64,000 nucleotides of DNA. Source: Linanthus parryae (taxonomy: Eukaryota; Streptophyta; Magnoliopsida; Ericales; Polemoniaceae). Below the pieces are notes generated by a model. The model worked only from the letters and a program-made list of their open reading frames with translations, searched no databases and had not been told where the DNA came from. The DNA lies in NCBI GenBank assembly GCA_023055425.1, contig JALGPY010000003.1, positions 22,875,001 through 22,939,000 on the forward strand, written 5' to 3'. Shown one piece after another: positions 54,376 to 64,000 of this stretch (positions are counted from its first letter, which is position 1; every line of letters starts with the position of its first letter). A program made the translations under genes and the position numbers.

Positions 54376-55542
54376 TTAATCTTCTCTATGCTGCTTCGTC
54401 CCATAAGTTTGGCTTCCACTGCCAAGTGGAACAAGACTTTGCATAACAAACTCTACCCCGAATCTTCTAGGAAGACCACGGACATCAATTCCATTTCCTG
54501 AGTTACTTTCAAGATCAAACCAGATGAGGCCGTTTCCATTATGCATATACAGAACTTGAGTGCCATCCTTTGACAAAGCCAAAGGAGAGAACGACTCATA
54601 AACCATGTTATCTATTGGTAAAGAAACAGAAAACAGTTTAGTCCACGAATCTCCAACTCCGTGATTCTTCATTACCCACATATCAATACTTTCTTTCCTA
54701 TGATGACATATGCAGAGCCACCCGTCTAACACTTCTAAGTTTGTTTCACTGAACACAAATTCCTCCATAGAACTTGGTGTGAGCATCAATTGATATTCCT
54801 CAGTAGCGAGATCAAATGCAGCAACACACCGAGATTCACAGTGCTTATCAGACACGAGCCAATGTAAAGCCCCACCACAGAACACACCATAACACCAATC
54901 CAGGAGGTCATAAGGGAAATCCTGAATCCTTCTCAATGTGTTAGATTTTAGACTATAAATCTGGACTTCTGAGTAAAAACCATTGTCATCTTTATTGCGC
55001 CACTCATTCATTTTCAACACTTTGTAATCGTCACGAACTGAATCATACCATATACCGTATGTTTCTGAATCGGAGGGGAAGTGTGGGGATTCAGTAAGAG
55101 CAGTGGGTAATCTGCGGTATCTTTTGGTGAATGGGTTCCAGATAACAATAGTATCAGCATGACCAATGTATTGCTCATAACTAAGGAGGACTAAGCCATT
55201 ACAGGAGCCCACAACCAGAGGTGGGTATCGCTGTCCGCTGATAGCCTGCAAAGGGAGGTCTATTTCGACAGCAACATCAAGTGAATCCAGATTGATCAAA
55301 TAGGGAGGGAACTTTTTAACTGGAAGGGTAGGGAACAGTTTAACTAGAAGGCTATGATTGTTTTTGGCTTCGATGGAGCGGTTGATATGTAATTTGATGA
55401 AATCAGGACTGTCAATGAGAGCAAGCCAGGTTTTAGAGACACACCTGAAGCGTAGAAGCGGTTCCACCGGCAACCTTAAGAGTATGTCGGTGACAACCTC
55501 AGTCGGCAAGTTGGCCATTAACTCAGGGATACTCTGCAGCAT
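54376..55542 (-). CDS. F-box/FBA protein, probably functional
   Basis: I start at the ATG at 55542-55540 (MLQSIPELMANLPTEVVTDI) rather than the frame's first ATG 55 codons upstream, because the F-box then lies at residues of about 10-50 as in the paralog at 38740. The F-box continues LLRLPVEPLLRFRCVSKTWL. The FBA domain shows GSCNGLVLLS, YGIWYDSVRDDYKVLK, IYSLKSNTLRRI, GVFCGGALHWLVSD, FDLATEEYQ, MWVMKNHGVGDSWTKLFSVS and PLALSKDGTQVLY. The 388-residue product ends QHRED at a TAA just before the splice donor used by its paralog, so it may not need the 3' intron. The role as an SCF substrate receptor is known for the family; the target is unknown. Confidence 0.88.
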   Translation of the reverse strand: MLQSIPELMANLPTEVVTDILLRLPVEPLLRFRCVSKTWLALIDSPDFIKLHINRSIEAKNNHSLLVKLFPTLPVKKFPPYLINLDSLDVAVEIDLPLQAISGQRYPPLVVGSCNGLVLLSYEQYIGHADTIVIWNPFTKRYRRLPTALTESPHFPSDSETYGIWYDSVRDDYKVLKMNEWRNKDDNGFYSEVQIYSLKSNTLRRIQDFPYDLLDWCYGVFCGGALHWLVSDKHCESRCVAAFDLATEEYQLMLTPSSMEEFVFSETNLEVLDGWLCICHHRKESIDMWVMKNHGVGDSWTKLFSVSLPIDNMVYESFSPLALSKDGTQVLYMHNGNGLIWFDLESNSGNGIDVRGLPRRFGVEFVMQSLVPLGSGSQTYGTKQHRED

Positions 55543-56161
55543 TTCTTCGGAGGAGGACCTGATCAATGGAGATGTTCTACTGTGCTTAGGAGGGCAAGTC
55601 GTATCGTATAGCAATAATGAAGAGACACTACTAAAAACGGAATAGGAAACATATTTTAATAAACAGAACTCCCTGAAGAATGCCATTTCACGTGTCTTAT
55701 CATACATGCCTAATTATCTTTTTATATTTGACGTGTTTGTTCCTACTTTTAGACTAAATCTTGGGACTTGATAGTGAAAATGTTTTACATTCACAGTGCA
55801 AGAAGAAGATGGGAAGGAGGATATAGAATTATGAGGTTTTCTTCAATTGGACCAAACAGAACCAACAGTCATATACTCATATGTATTGAAATATCACCAA
55901 AGTATCAGCAATGTCTCTGGAGATCATCTTCATCTTCTTCTTTGATGCACCGTCTTCTTCATCTTCTTCTTTGATGCACCCTCTTCTTCTTCTTCTTCAA
56001 GGTAATAGAAGGAGAGCGACCAACACTTGAAGGTAGGTGGGCTGTTCGTTTTTGTTTGATCGGCAAAAAAAAAACATTTAGTCAGCTGAACCACGCCATT
56101 AAATCCTCTTTGCCACCTACCTTCCTGCGCTTGACTTCTCAGTTCGTTAGTTAACTTCACT
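55543..56161. other. F-box upstream region
   Basis: No second gene. 55900-56005 matches 39120-39210 upstream of the paralog (TCTTTGATGCACCCTCTTCT). A MULE begins at 56172. Confidence 0.6.
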
Positions 56162-56171
56162 AATGGATAAA

Positions 56172-57344
56172 GGGTAAAAGACACGTTTTACCCCTATCTT
56201 TTGATGAAAATCCACCTTGCTCCTCTGACTTTTGAACAATTCCACTTTGCACCCCTGAAACGGAATAATCTGTGGACACTTAGCACCCTTCCGTCAAGTT
56301 CCGTCCATAAGTAAACTTTTTGACTATTTTGCCCATTGTTCATGATGTTCTTGGTGTTCTTGTTCTTCACCCAACTATCACAACAAAATCACCCCAAAAT
56401 CAAACTTAAAAACTCATCATTCACAACAAACATACCACTAATTTCATTTTATCTCATATGAATGTCAAGAACTACCTCATCCATACACAATTTACAATCA
56501 AATCCGACTGACTAGATCACCATCACACCTACCAAAACCACAAATTGCCACACTGTTCACAACCAAAGCCAAGATAGTGATCAAATTTCCGAGTAAAATA
56601 AAAAGACTATGCTTTAATGAAGAGTCAGATGAAGAAGACGGATATAAAGTTCCAGATGAAGATGAAGAACATTACCATCGTCACAGCCACCAAATTGGCA
56701 ACCCACCGTTTTCTCAAACAAAATCAGGTTCAAAGGATAAGGAAAACAACGACGACTACAAGAAGAAGAATAAGAAGAAAATCGAATTGCTGAGAGAGGC
56801 GGTTGATTTGTTAACGAGAGAAGGAAATGAAATCGAATTGCAGGGTTGGTTGCGGAGAGAGTAATCGAATCTAATTCCTGAGAGGAACCTGTGCCCATTG
56901 CTACTCCTGATGGACACATCCATAACGGAGGAGGGGCGGAGAAGGCGGGGGCGGCGATTGGGTTGTGGGTTGCAGACGGTGGCTCGGTAGTGATGGAGAT
57001 GGTGTCGGAGGAGGAAGGAGTTGTGGCTCGGTAGTGATGGAGATGGTGTCGGAGGTGATGGTGGTCGGGGATTGTTTTTGTTTGTGGGCTGTCGAGGAAA
57101 ACAAAAGAAGAGTAAGGGGCCTGGGTTGGTGTTGAATTGGAGAAAGAGAGGAAGAGAAGGGGGTGGCTAGGGTTAGAAAGGCTTAAATGCTTGTGTAATT
57201 TTGCATCAATGTTAGGGTTAAATTGTCTTTTCACCCAATCCGTTAGGTCTGTCAGTTATGAAGGGTGCAAAATGGAATTATTCGAACGTCAGGGGAGTGA
57301 AGTGAAATTTTATCAAAAGATATGGATGGAAAGTGTCTTTTACC
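56172..57344. mobile_element. Non-autonomous MULE, 1.17 kb
   Basis: The ends GGGTAAAAGACAC...GTGTCTTTTACC continue as long, diverged inverted repeats (CATATCTTTTGATAAAATTT on one side, CTATCTTTTGATGAAAATCC on the other). A perfect 10-bp duplication AATGGATAAA flanks it (56162-56171 and 57345-57354). It belongs with the element at 6232-8182: both start with TAAAAGACA, and both carry a subterminal TGATGTTCTTGGTGTTCTTG-like stretch. No transposase; one unidentified ORF inside. Confidence 0.9.
56577..56866 (+). CDS. Unidentified charged ORF inside the MULE, possible captured fragment
   Basis: The 95-residue frame runs MIKFPSKIKRLCFNEESDEE, DGYKVPDEDEEHYHRHSHQI, then a Lys-rich stretch and a helix-like KIELLREAVDLLTREGNEIE. 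The mixed acidic/basic composition and predicted helix look protein-like rather than repeat-derived. I do not recognise a domain. Given the cyclophilin piece in the sibling element, a captured exon is a reasonable guess. It has no obvious promoter, and the opposite strand also has a long low-complexity frame, so expression is uncertain. Confidence 0.35.
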
Positions 57345-57410
57345 AATGGATAAAATGTGAAATTATATTTAAAATAAGGGAAATGTTAATCGTCATCCCT
57401 TTAATGAATT

Positions 57411-57602
57411 CAGATCGTCTGTATCATTTATTTGTATCTTTCCGTCTATCCTAAATTTGATTTATCCATGTCATAATTATTTTTCGAAAATTATAACATC
57501 AATGCATTTTGAAATAATATAATTAGAAAATAATTATGACATGGACCATTCAGATTTTAGGATACATGGAAGGATACACATAAAGAATAAAGACGATCCA
57601 GG
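57411..57602. mobile_element. Candidate fold-back MITE, about 190 bp
   Basis: 57411-57486 and 57524-57602 are imperfect reverse complements (landmarks CCATGTCATAATTATTTTT and its complement, GATCGTCT and AGACGATC). The target duplication is not clear. Confidence 0.5.
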
Positions 57603-57951
57603 CTCGTTTTTCTTCACCTTTAAAATTTACCTCCTATGTGAATATGCTTTTGATTGGTTTTAGAATTGTAGAAAGATCTTAAAATAAATTATAGCAACAA
57701 TCATATCTTAGACACGTAAATGATGAAATTAAAGGGTGAAAAAAATGATGGAGAATAGAGGCCCTTTTAAAATGATTACAATTTTAATCTAAGCTTCGTA
57801 TAATTGGCAATAAAATCAGATCTTCATCATATCTTCAATCTACTATTCTACTCCATAAGTTTATATATCAGTCTTAGTCTAGTCTTCACTATTCAGTATG
57901 TTCATCGACACTGAGACGTATATCATCAGGTCTTCAATATTCATCTGTTCA

Positions 57952-58156
57952 TAGGGACGGATCCACCTTATGAGTTGTGCGGGCTATAGCCCCCACTCAA
58001 CTTTAAGAAATTATAATTTTACCTTATATAATATCTATTAAATGCAATCTAGCCCCAACTTAATTGAAATAATAATTCTTTTCGATTATATTTTTTTTAA
58101 CAACTTACATCTTTAAATTTAGCACCCACTGAAGAAATATTCTGAATCCGCCCTTG
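57952..58156. mobile_element. hAT-type MITE, 205 bp
   Basis: The ends TAGGGACGGATCCA and TGAATCCGCCCTTG are imperfect inverted repeats. A perfect 8-bp duplication TCTGTTCA flanks the element (57944-57951 and 58157-58164). It is distinct in its ends from the MITE at 7310 and the full hAT at 45835. Confidence 0.88.
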
Positions 58157-58164
58157 TCTGTTCA

Positions 58165-60288
58165 TGTATATGTCCATTGTTGTGTTCTAAATTTTAGTAA
58201 CTTATGGTGTTTGGTTTATAATTTGTTCCGTAAGTCATTTTTTAAAAACTATGTACAAAACACAAACAACTAGAACTACTTTGAGCACATTATCCACCGC
58301 TGTTGTCGCCATCACCTGATCTGCAACCACCTGCTCCACATGCTCCCACCACCTCCAACTCCTTCACCATTGCTGCCACCGCCGCCACCTCCTCCACCAC
58401 ACCCTCCAATGTTGCAATTGTCACACACACACATATGAAACTTTTTTATAAAACGGAATTTAAGGGAAGAGGCAAATATTTTATTGTCGGAGCACTAGTA
58501 ACACGTGTAAATATTAAGAAAGACAAGTGTGAGGTCATGCGGTGGGGGGGGGGGTGCCTATAATGGCTACGGACAGTCTTAGTAGTCGAGCATTTAAATC
58601 ATCCATGAATCTTGGTAGACGTAAATTAATTTGTGATCAATATGACATTTTATATAACTGACAAAAATAAAGATATATGACCAACCCCTAGACGGTTTAT
58701 GTAATATTTTATATAGCTGACAAAAATAAAGATATATTCGATTCGTGTTGCATTTTCAATGAAGGATAACACAGAAGGAGTAACTGACAACTCATACCCT
58801 CAATAACAAAATGTACCGTTATAGTTGGACAAATAACGACACATACTATTGTGTGAAACATAAACAACCTCTGCACTAATGAAATTGATGGAAACCCCCG
58901 TAAGTTAATCCCATGTTTGACCTCTGCCCATCACCACCAAACCACATCCACCACGACTACGACCAATTTGCAAGGACATATCCCTCCCCTCAAACAAGAT
59001 AGATTTTTCTATTATAATAGTCCTCATTTCTACGGAAATCTCTCCAGAGCATCATTGCCATGCCAGACTCCAGAATCAGCTTCAACGACAACATTCATGA
59101 ACATAAGTTGATATGGGTTTTGTATGACCCTTCTCAAAGTAAATTTTGCAAAAAAAATCATATCAAAATGTAAAGTCTCTCGCGAAATCTCATTTCCTAA
59201 CTTTGATAGCATCACCAATGCAAGATTTTCATTTGCTTAAACAGAATCATCAGATTCCAGGCCGTTCATTTGCTTAAACAGAATCATCATATCCCAAGCT
59301 ATTCATTTACTTAAACAGAATCATCAGAATCCTCTTTAGATTCCAAGCTGTTCTTTACTTAAAACAAAATTGTCAGTACAAGTTCCCTTTTCTAATCCTA
59401 ATAACAGGCTAATTGCACCACGGCATGCCAACTGTAGATATGCTAAAATAGAAACATCATTGTTCATCGTCATCTTTATTTATATTCAGCTTCAACCTCC
59501 CGCGGAGGAGTCCACCTGACAATTAAATTGAAGCAATTTGCACTAAAGAGTGTCAGAAAACGGCAACCTAACAGTCGAATCAAACACAATTATAAGGAAT
59601 CAAGAATCAAACACAATTATAAGGAATCAAGAAGTTTCGAGTTAAAATCTTATTACCGACCCAAACATAATTAAAAAAAATAAAAACAAAAACAAACAGA
59701 TAATTCCTAGTCTCTATCTGCATTACAATCACAATACAAGTTTTCAAACAGAGCATTTAGGGAAAAGCCAAACTTACACCAACTAGACAACCTAATATGC
59801 CAGAGTCTAGTGAACCAGCTACGGACCTAACTACAACGCTACTTGATCAGACTAAAATTAGAAACCACGAGATAGCTGAAAGCCTTTCACCGACCAAATA
59901 TAACAAAACCTTGAAGCACCAAAAGGACGTCCTGACTTCATAGACTTCAACAAACAGCAGCATAGCACTTTAATTAGACGCCAGAATCTGCGCTCCAGAA
60001 AGAATGAAAATGCATATCTCCCATAGCACTGCTTAGTAAATGATACATTACATTACATGGACGAAAGAATGAAAATGAGAGATGCAAGAAATGAATTCCC
60101 CGTTTCATAATAAGCATGGTACCCACGGAAAGAAGCAAAATGCCGACATTCTTGAAAGCACATTCTGTACACATAGTAAATCAAGCTCTGTTTAAGTTTC
60201 GATATTCACAGAAAAAGTGAGACAATTTTTCCACAGAGAGCACCAATCTGAAATTCTGAATAGTAAAAGGAGTAGAGAGTTTAATGGT

Positions 60289-60324
<36 letters not shown>

Positions 60325-62634
60325 CCTTTGCACGTCTTGTATTGGCAGAACTGACTTACGTAGCGCAGAACCTGATATTATAAATATTAATTATCTACTT
60401 GTATAAAACGAAGTTCTTATAACCGGCTAGTACCCTCTAAATGACCATTTACCAATGTTTATCATTAAGCTACACACGGTGAATAACTAACAGTGCCCAT
60501 CAAGCGCCAGCGTATATACTTCATCACTAATTTGATACTTTTCTTATACACCAAAATAAATGTATCAAATTTCTGACAAAGTATTTTTATTTCGGTGGTT
60601 GTCTTTCTTCATTCATTTGTCACAAGCTCTTAGGTTTAATCCCTCAGAAAGAAGATAATCACCAACTGAAGAAAAACAAAAAGGTGGTGGATGTTCATAA
60701 AAAGAGGTAGAAATGAAGCATGGACAACACAAATCAGAGAGTACTGACAAGTCCAACAGTAACAGATAAGTTGGGTATGACATATCTTCCTTTTGTAAAA
60801 GGAGAAGGCAAGCTACATCCAGTTAGCCGAAAGTTTAAGGTAAAAAAGAGCCTATAACTGCTACTTTACTCGCTCTACAATACAAAAGGTAATTTGATCT
60901 CACTTTTCAAAGATCCGTTCTTTTGTCTAGTTGAACCATTTCTACATTGCGCCCACAGAGGGGGGTCACAGTAGTCAGTGAAAGCGAGAAAGAAGGATTA
61001 TTTTGTACTTGGATGTGGATAATTGAATCTCGGTAAAGTAATTACAAATCCTTTTTAAAAGGAGCGGAATTCAAAAGCATTGCACACTGAGAGGAATATC
61101 AGATAGTCTGGGGGTTTAAATTAGGACAAACCTTGTTGATTTTAGTTCAGTTCAGTTCAGAAAGAATGTAGGAGTTCTGACTAAGAAAATATACTGCAGT
61201 GGATATTGCATCATGTGGCTGTCAAAATTGTATGGTTTATGGCTTGATTACGAGATTTCTCAATCAACATAACTACGAAGTAGACAAAAGAAAAAGACGT
61301 GCTTTAGCTAATCTAAATAACAAATGGCTAGCTGATTAGTGTATCCCAAAAATCTGATACATCCAACCAGACAGAAAATAACGCTTCTTTCAAACAACAA
61401 ATAGGTGGATCCCTTCCCTCGATGACAATATCTACTGATTATCCTCAAAGGTTTTAGGAGGAATAGAACCATACTATTCTACCCTTCTCCTAGTCAAAGT
61501 GCAAAGACATAATTTTGAAATTCAAAGTTATCTTTTTTCTCTGCGCTCTGCACTTAGAATCCTAGAAGATGGCAGCCGTGGGATACGGTGGACCTTGTTC
61601 TGGTCTGAAAACTCTCACAGGTGGAGCATGTTGGAACAATGATACATTTTTGATGTCTAGTGTCAAGATTTGAAGTTCCCTTTTAGTCCAACAGTCCAAC
61701 TGTCCTGACTTAATCTATTTAATTTTATTCTTTCTCTACTGAGCTGATGCGCCCGTTTGAAGAGAAGACTACTACACTACTTTCATGTAAAGCCCATGAC
61801 AATTTGAATCGGTGAGTAGCTGAGTTGGGGAGAAGTCTATGAAACATGAATAAGGTAAATTATTGTTCATAGAATCATGCCTATTAATGACTTTAATTCA
61901 GTTATATTAATATTACAATCAAATCATTATTAGGACATTAATTTAATCATATAGTTGAATCTTTCTTTTGATGACTTGAACTTTTCGTTACGAAGGAAGC
62001 ACATAAGTAGCTGTTATGCATTTATGCTGTCCTGTTCCCTTTATGTGATTACTCTTTGTAGACTCAAACTCCAGTACCGCATGCGTGATCCGAATTTCAC
62101 TAACTGATAAGCTTCCAGTTGTGTGTGACAACCTTGCCACTGCTTTCCATATAAGATAAATCTAATTCTTATTGTGGTCTGTTTGTCATATAAGATTTGG
62201 CCTTTATATTCATGCGCAATGTCGAAACCTCTGACTCCATCTTTTGAGAAGTGGATCAAGAGGAAGGCAAATCAACTAAAGGTTTGAAAGCAAAGCAATT
62301 ACCAACCCAAAATTTGACGAGAGGAACAACTTATTCCCACCTCCCTAACTTACACTATCAGCCATTGGATTATATTCGATAACTCATCCCCGCATAACTA
62401 ACATCATATGGACCATTTGACGAGAAATCTTTCTGTCCAAACATCACATTGATGAAAAATGGGTCCATCTACCTTCTCAGTTCAAAATATGAAAAACAAT
62501 CTCCCCACCTTAAGTTCTCTCGCAAACTACTCTATCATGACGCCTCTCTGCTTACCCTCATTTCTGTTAATTGTTAGTAAATCATTCCGAAACTCAGAAC
62601 TGTTGACTTCTAATTTTCTTCATTTGATTCGTCT
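58165..62634. other. Intergenic DNA of duplicated unit C
   Basis: No gene supported. 59490-62560 is collinear with 40780-44560. 58303-58430 is a CACC-rich low-complexity stretch. A 37-bp tandem repeat (TTGCTTAAACAGAATCATCA type) lies at 59229-59345, a 27-bp duplication at 59577-59630, and a poly-T at about 60289-60319. Confidence 0.6.
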
Positions 62635-62643
62635 GGTCTGAGA

Positions 62644-63500
62644 GAGTTTTTTCACGTTATTGGCCTTGTTGGAGCCGAGAAAAACGGAAGAAACCCCCCA
62701 CTGGGGAAGAAATATGAAACTGAGCTCGTTTGAAACTGACAATACTAGTGTCGGTTCATGGAGTTTAAACCGACACTGGTACTGTCGGTTTTTACCTTTT
62801 CTCAGGCCAAATAAAACCGAGTTTAGGACTATCGGTTCTTAAGAACCGAGTTTAGAATCATCGGTTTCTGGGTATCAAAACCGCCATTGACATTGTCGGT
62901 TTTTTGGGTATCAAAATTTCTCTAGATTTTCATAATCTCCCAGATCATCATCAATTATACCCAGAAAATGTGGTGGAGCAGAGGGAAACAGGATGTGAGA
63001 GAGGTAGCAACTGAGAAACCTTACCGCTGAGGGGGGGGGGGGGGGGGGGGGGGGGGGGAGGGGGTGGGGGGCACCGGCGAGGTCGCCGGAATTCGTGGGT
63101 CAGTGCTCGGCCGCCCTGGTTGCCGTCCTTGGTCGGGCGTTCGTGCTTCGTCTTCGCCGGACACAGAGAGGGGAAGAAGACAAAGAGGAATGTGAGGTGA
63201 GAATGAGAGTAGAAAAGAAGGGTAGGGTTTATAACTTAAGTAAAAAACCGATAGTAACACAGTATTTCAATATATATAACCGACAGTAGCATACTCGGTT
63301 CTTAAGAACCGACAATGCTATCGTCGGTTTCAGACTAGGCTGGGAAAGGCAAGAACCGACGGTGAAAGTGTCGGCTTTTTCCTCAAGAACTGACACTGGC
63401 ACCGTAGGTTTCTAAACGAGCTCAATTTCGTATTTATTCCCCCGTGGGGTTTTCTTCCGTTTTTTGTCGTCTCCAACAAGGGCAATAACTTGAAAAACTC
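62644..63500. mobile_element. Non-autonomous MULE, 857 bp, with internal hairpins
   Basis: The ends GAGTTTTTTCACGTTATTGG and the complement of the right end (GAGTTTTTCAAGTTATTGCC) extend into inverted repeats of about 75 bp. A perfect 9-bp duplication GGTCTGAGA flanks it (62635-62643 and 63501-63509). Inside are many CGGTT/AACCG hairpin motifs and a GC-rich core (about 63060-63180) beside a poly-G run. No transposase is present. Confidence 0.88.
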
Positions 63501-63509
63501 GGTCTGAGA

Positions 63510-64000
63510 GACAACAACCCAAAATGATATTTTCCTTTCCAGTTCCCACTTCTTAAGCTTACAATTACATTTTAGAACAGTAAATATATACATGTAATTC
63601 TGATATTTTCTTTTGACCTGATTGGATTCAAATAAAGTTGGATTTTTTCATGTAATTCCAGTTGCTATATACCTTTTTGTTTTATTCCTTCCCATCAGTT
63701 CGTGCAAGTTCATCTCAGATAAACATCTTCCAGAGTGTTTGTTATCTGTCTTTCATTAAAATCGACGTCATTATTCTCTTCTTCCATATAAGTTTTATTG
63801 CTCACCAAAAGTGGAATCAAATTGCTATAGCTAAGAAAATTATTTGAATTGTCCGTTTTGTTCTTGACATTTGGCATTGTTCATGTGGACCTTTCGAGGA
63901 AGCATTCAGCATAAATGCACTAGAATGATTCATGTGCTTACAAATTTTACTTAATTAATTATTGTTTGCATTATTGCTACTCTTATTATAAAAAATTAGA
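63510..64000. other. Continuation of duplicated unit C
   Basis: Similar to 52060-52640 beyond the hAT insertion in unit B. No gene seen to the window end. Confidence 0.55.

Noticed and set aside
56614..57234. 206-residue Ser/Pro/His-rich frame on the minus strand of the second MULE
   Set aside because: It is low complexity and runs into the inverted repeat; the opposite-strand charged ORF is more protein-like.
63021..63260. Pro-rich minus-strand frame over the poly-G run
   Set aside because: The frame depends on a long homopolymer whose length is unreliable, and has no domain.

Overview
The window looks like nuclear DNA of a flowering plant, most likely a eudicot. It is AT-rich, with intron-bearing genes of the F-box/FBA family and typical plant transposons: Mutator-like (MULE), hAT with a BED finger, Ty1/copia, a Ty3/gypsy-type long terminal repeat (LTR), LINE, Stowaway and mariner. 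The species cannot be named from the sequence. I found no rRNA or tRNA gene, CRISPR array or bacterial-type operon.

Host genes are six members or relics of one F-box-associated family. A 5'-truncated gene lies at 1-923, with a probable last exon at 4632-4671. A frameshifted pseudogene spans 8512-16018 and is split by a MULE. There is a short relic at 27215-27388 (+) and a truncated, frameshifted copy at 27986-28644 (-). Two copies have long open frames: 37442-38740 (-) and 54376-55542 (-). The three minus-strand members share upstream non-coding DNA (about 29400-30850, 40780-44560 and 59490-62560), so this part grew by tandem segmental duplication. The plus-strand members share a different duplicated 3' block (about 2245-2690, 3880-4240, 18560-19010).

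Region by region. 1-6140 is the first F-box gene, its duplicated 3' DNA, and an inverted duplication in which one arm carries a Stowaway MITE and the other preserves the empty site. 6232-8182 is a MULE-type element carrying a cyclophilin gene fragment, with a hAT MITE nested inside it. 8305-8376 is a 72-bp snap-back element with a 9-bp target duplication. 8801-15050 is a 6.25-kb MULE with a nearly complete but damaged transposase gene, an acidic accessory ORF, CTCGTC/GACGAG repeat arrays and a LINE insertion. 16230-18060 is a decayed LINE. 19021-21889 is a 5' part of a Ty1/copia element, broken by a gypsy-type 3' LTR with flanking internal DNA (21890 to about 26400). 31554-35610 holds a Stowaway element, a mariner transposase relic and a LINE ORF1 relic. 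56172-58156 and 62644-63500 hold further MULE and hAT insertions in the third duplicated unit.

The most notable object is a 6132-bp hAT element at 45835-51966 with a perfect 8-bp target duplication. Behind a near-complete three-exon transposase gene it carries intron-containing pieces of two host genes: the C-terminal end of an LrgB-type plastid glycolate/glycerate transporter (PLGG1-like), and the C-terminal half of a PP2A catalytic subunit whose usual tail is replaced by an unidentified exon. It is therefore a self-coding, gene-capturing hAT. Coordinates of introns, frameshifts and element ends were read by eye. Family assignments come from recognised motifs, without database searches.
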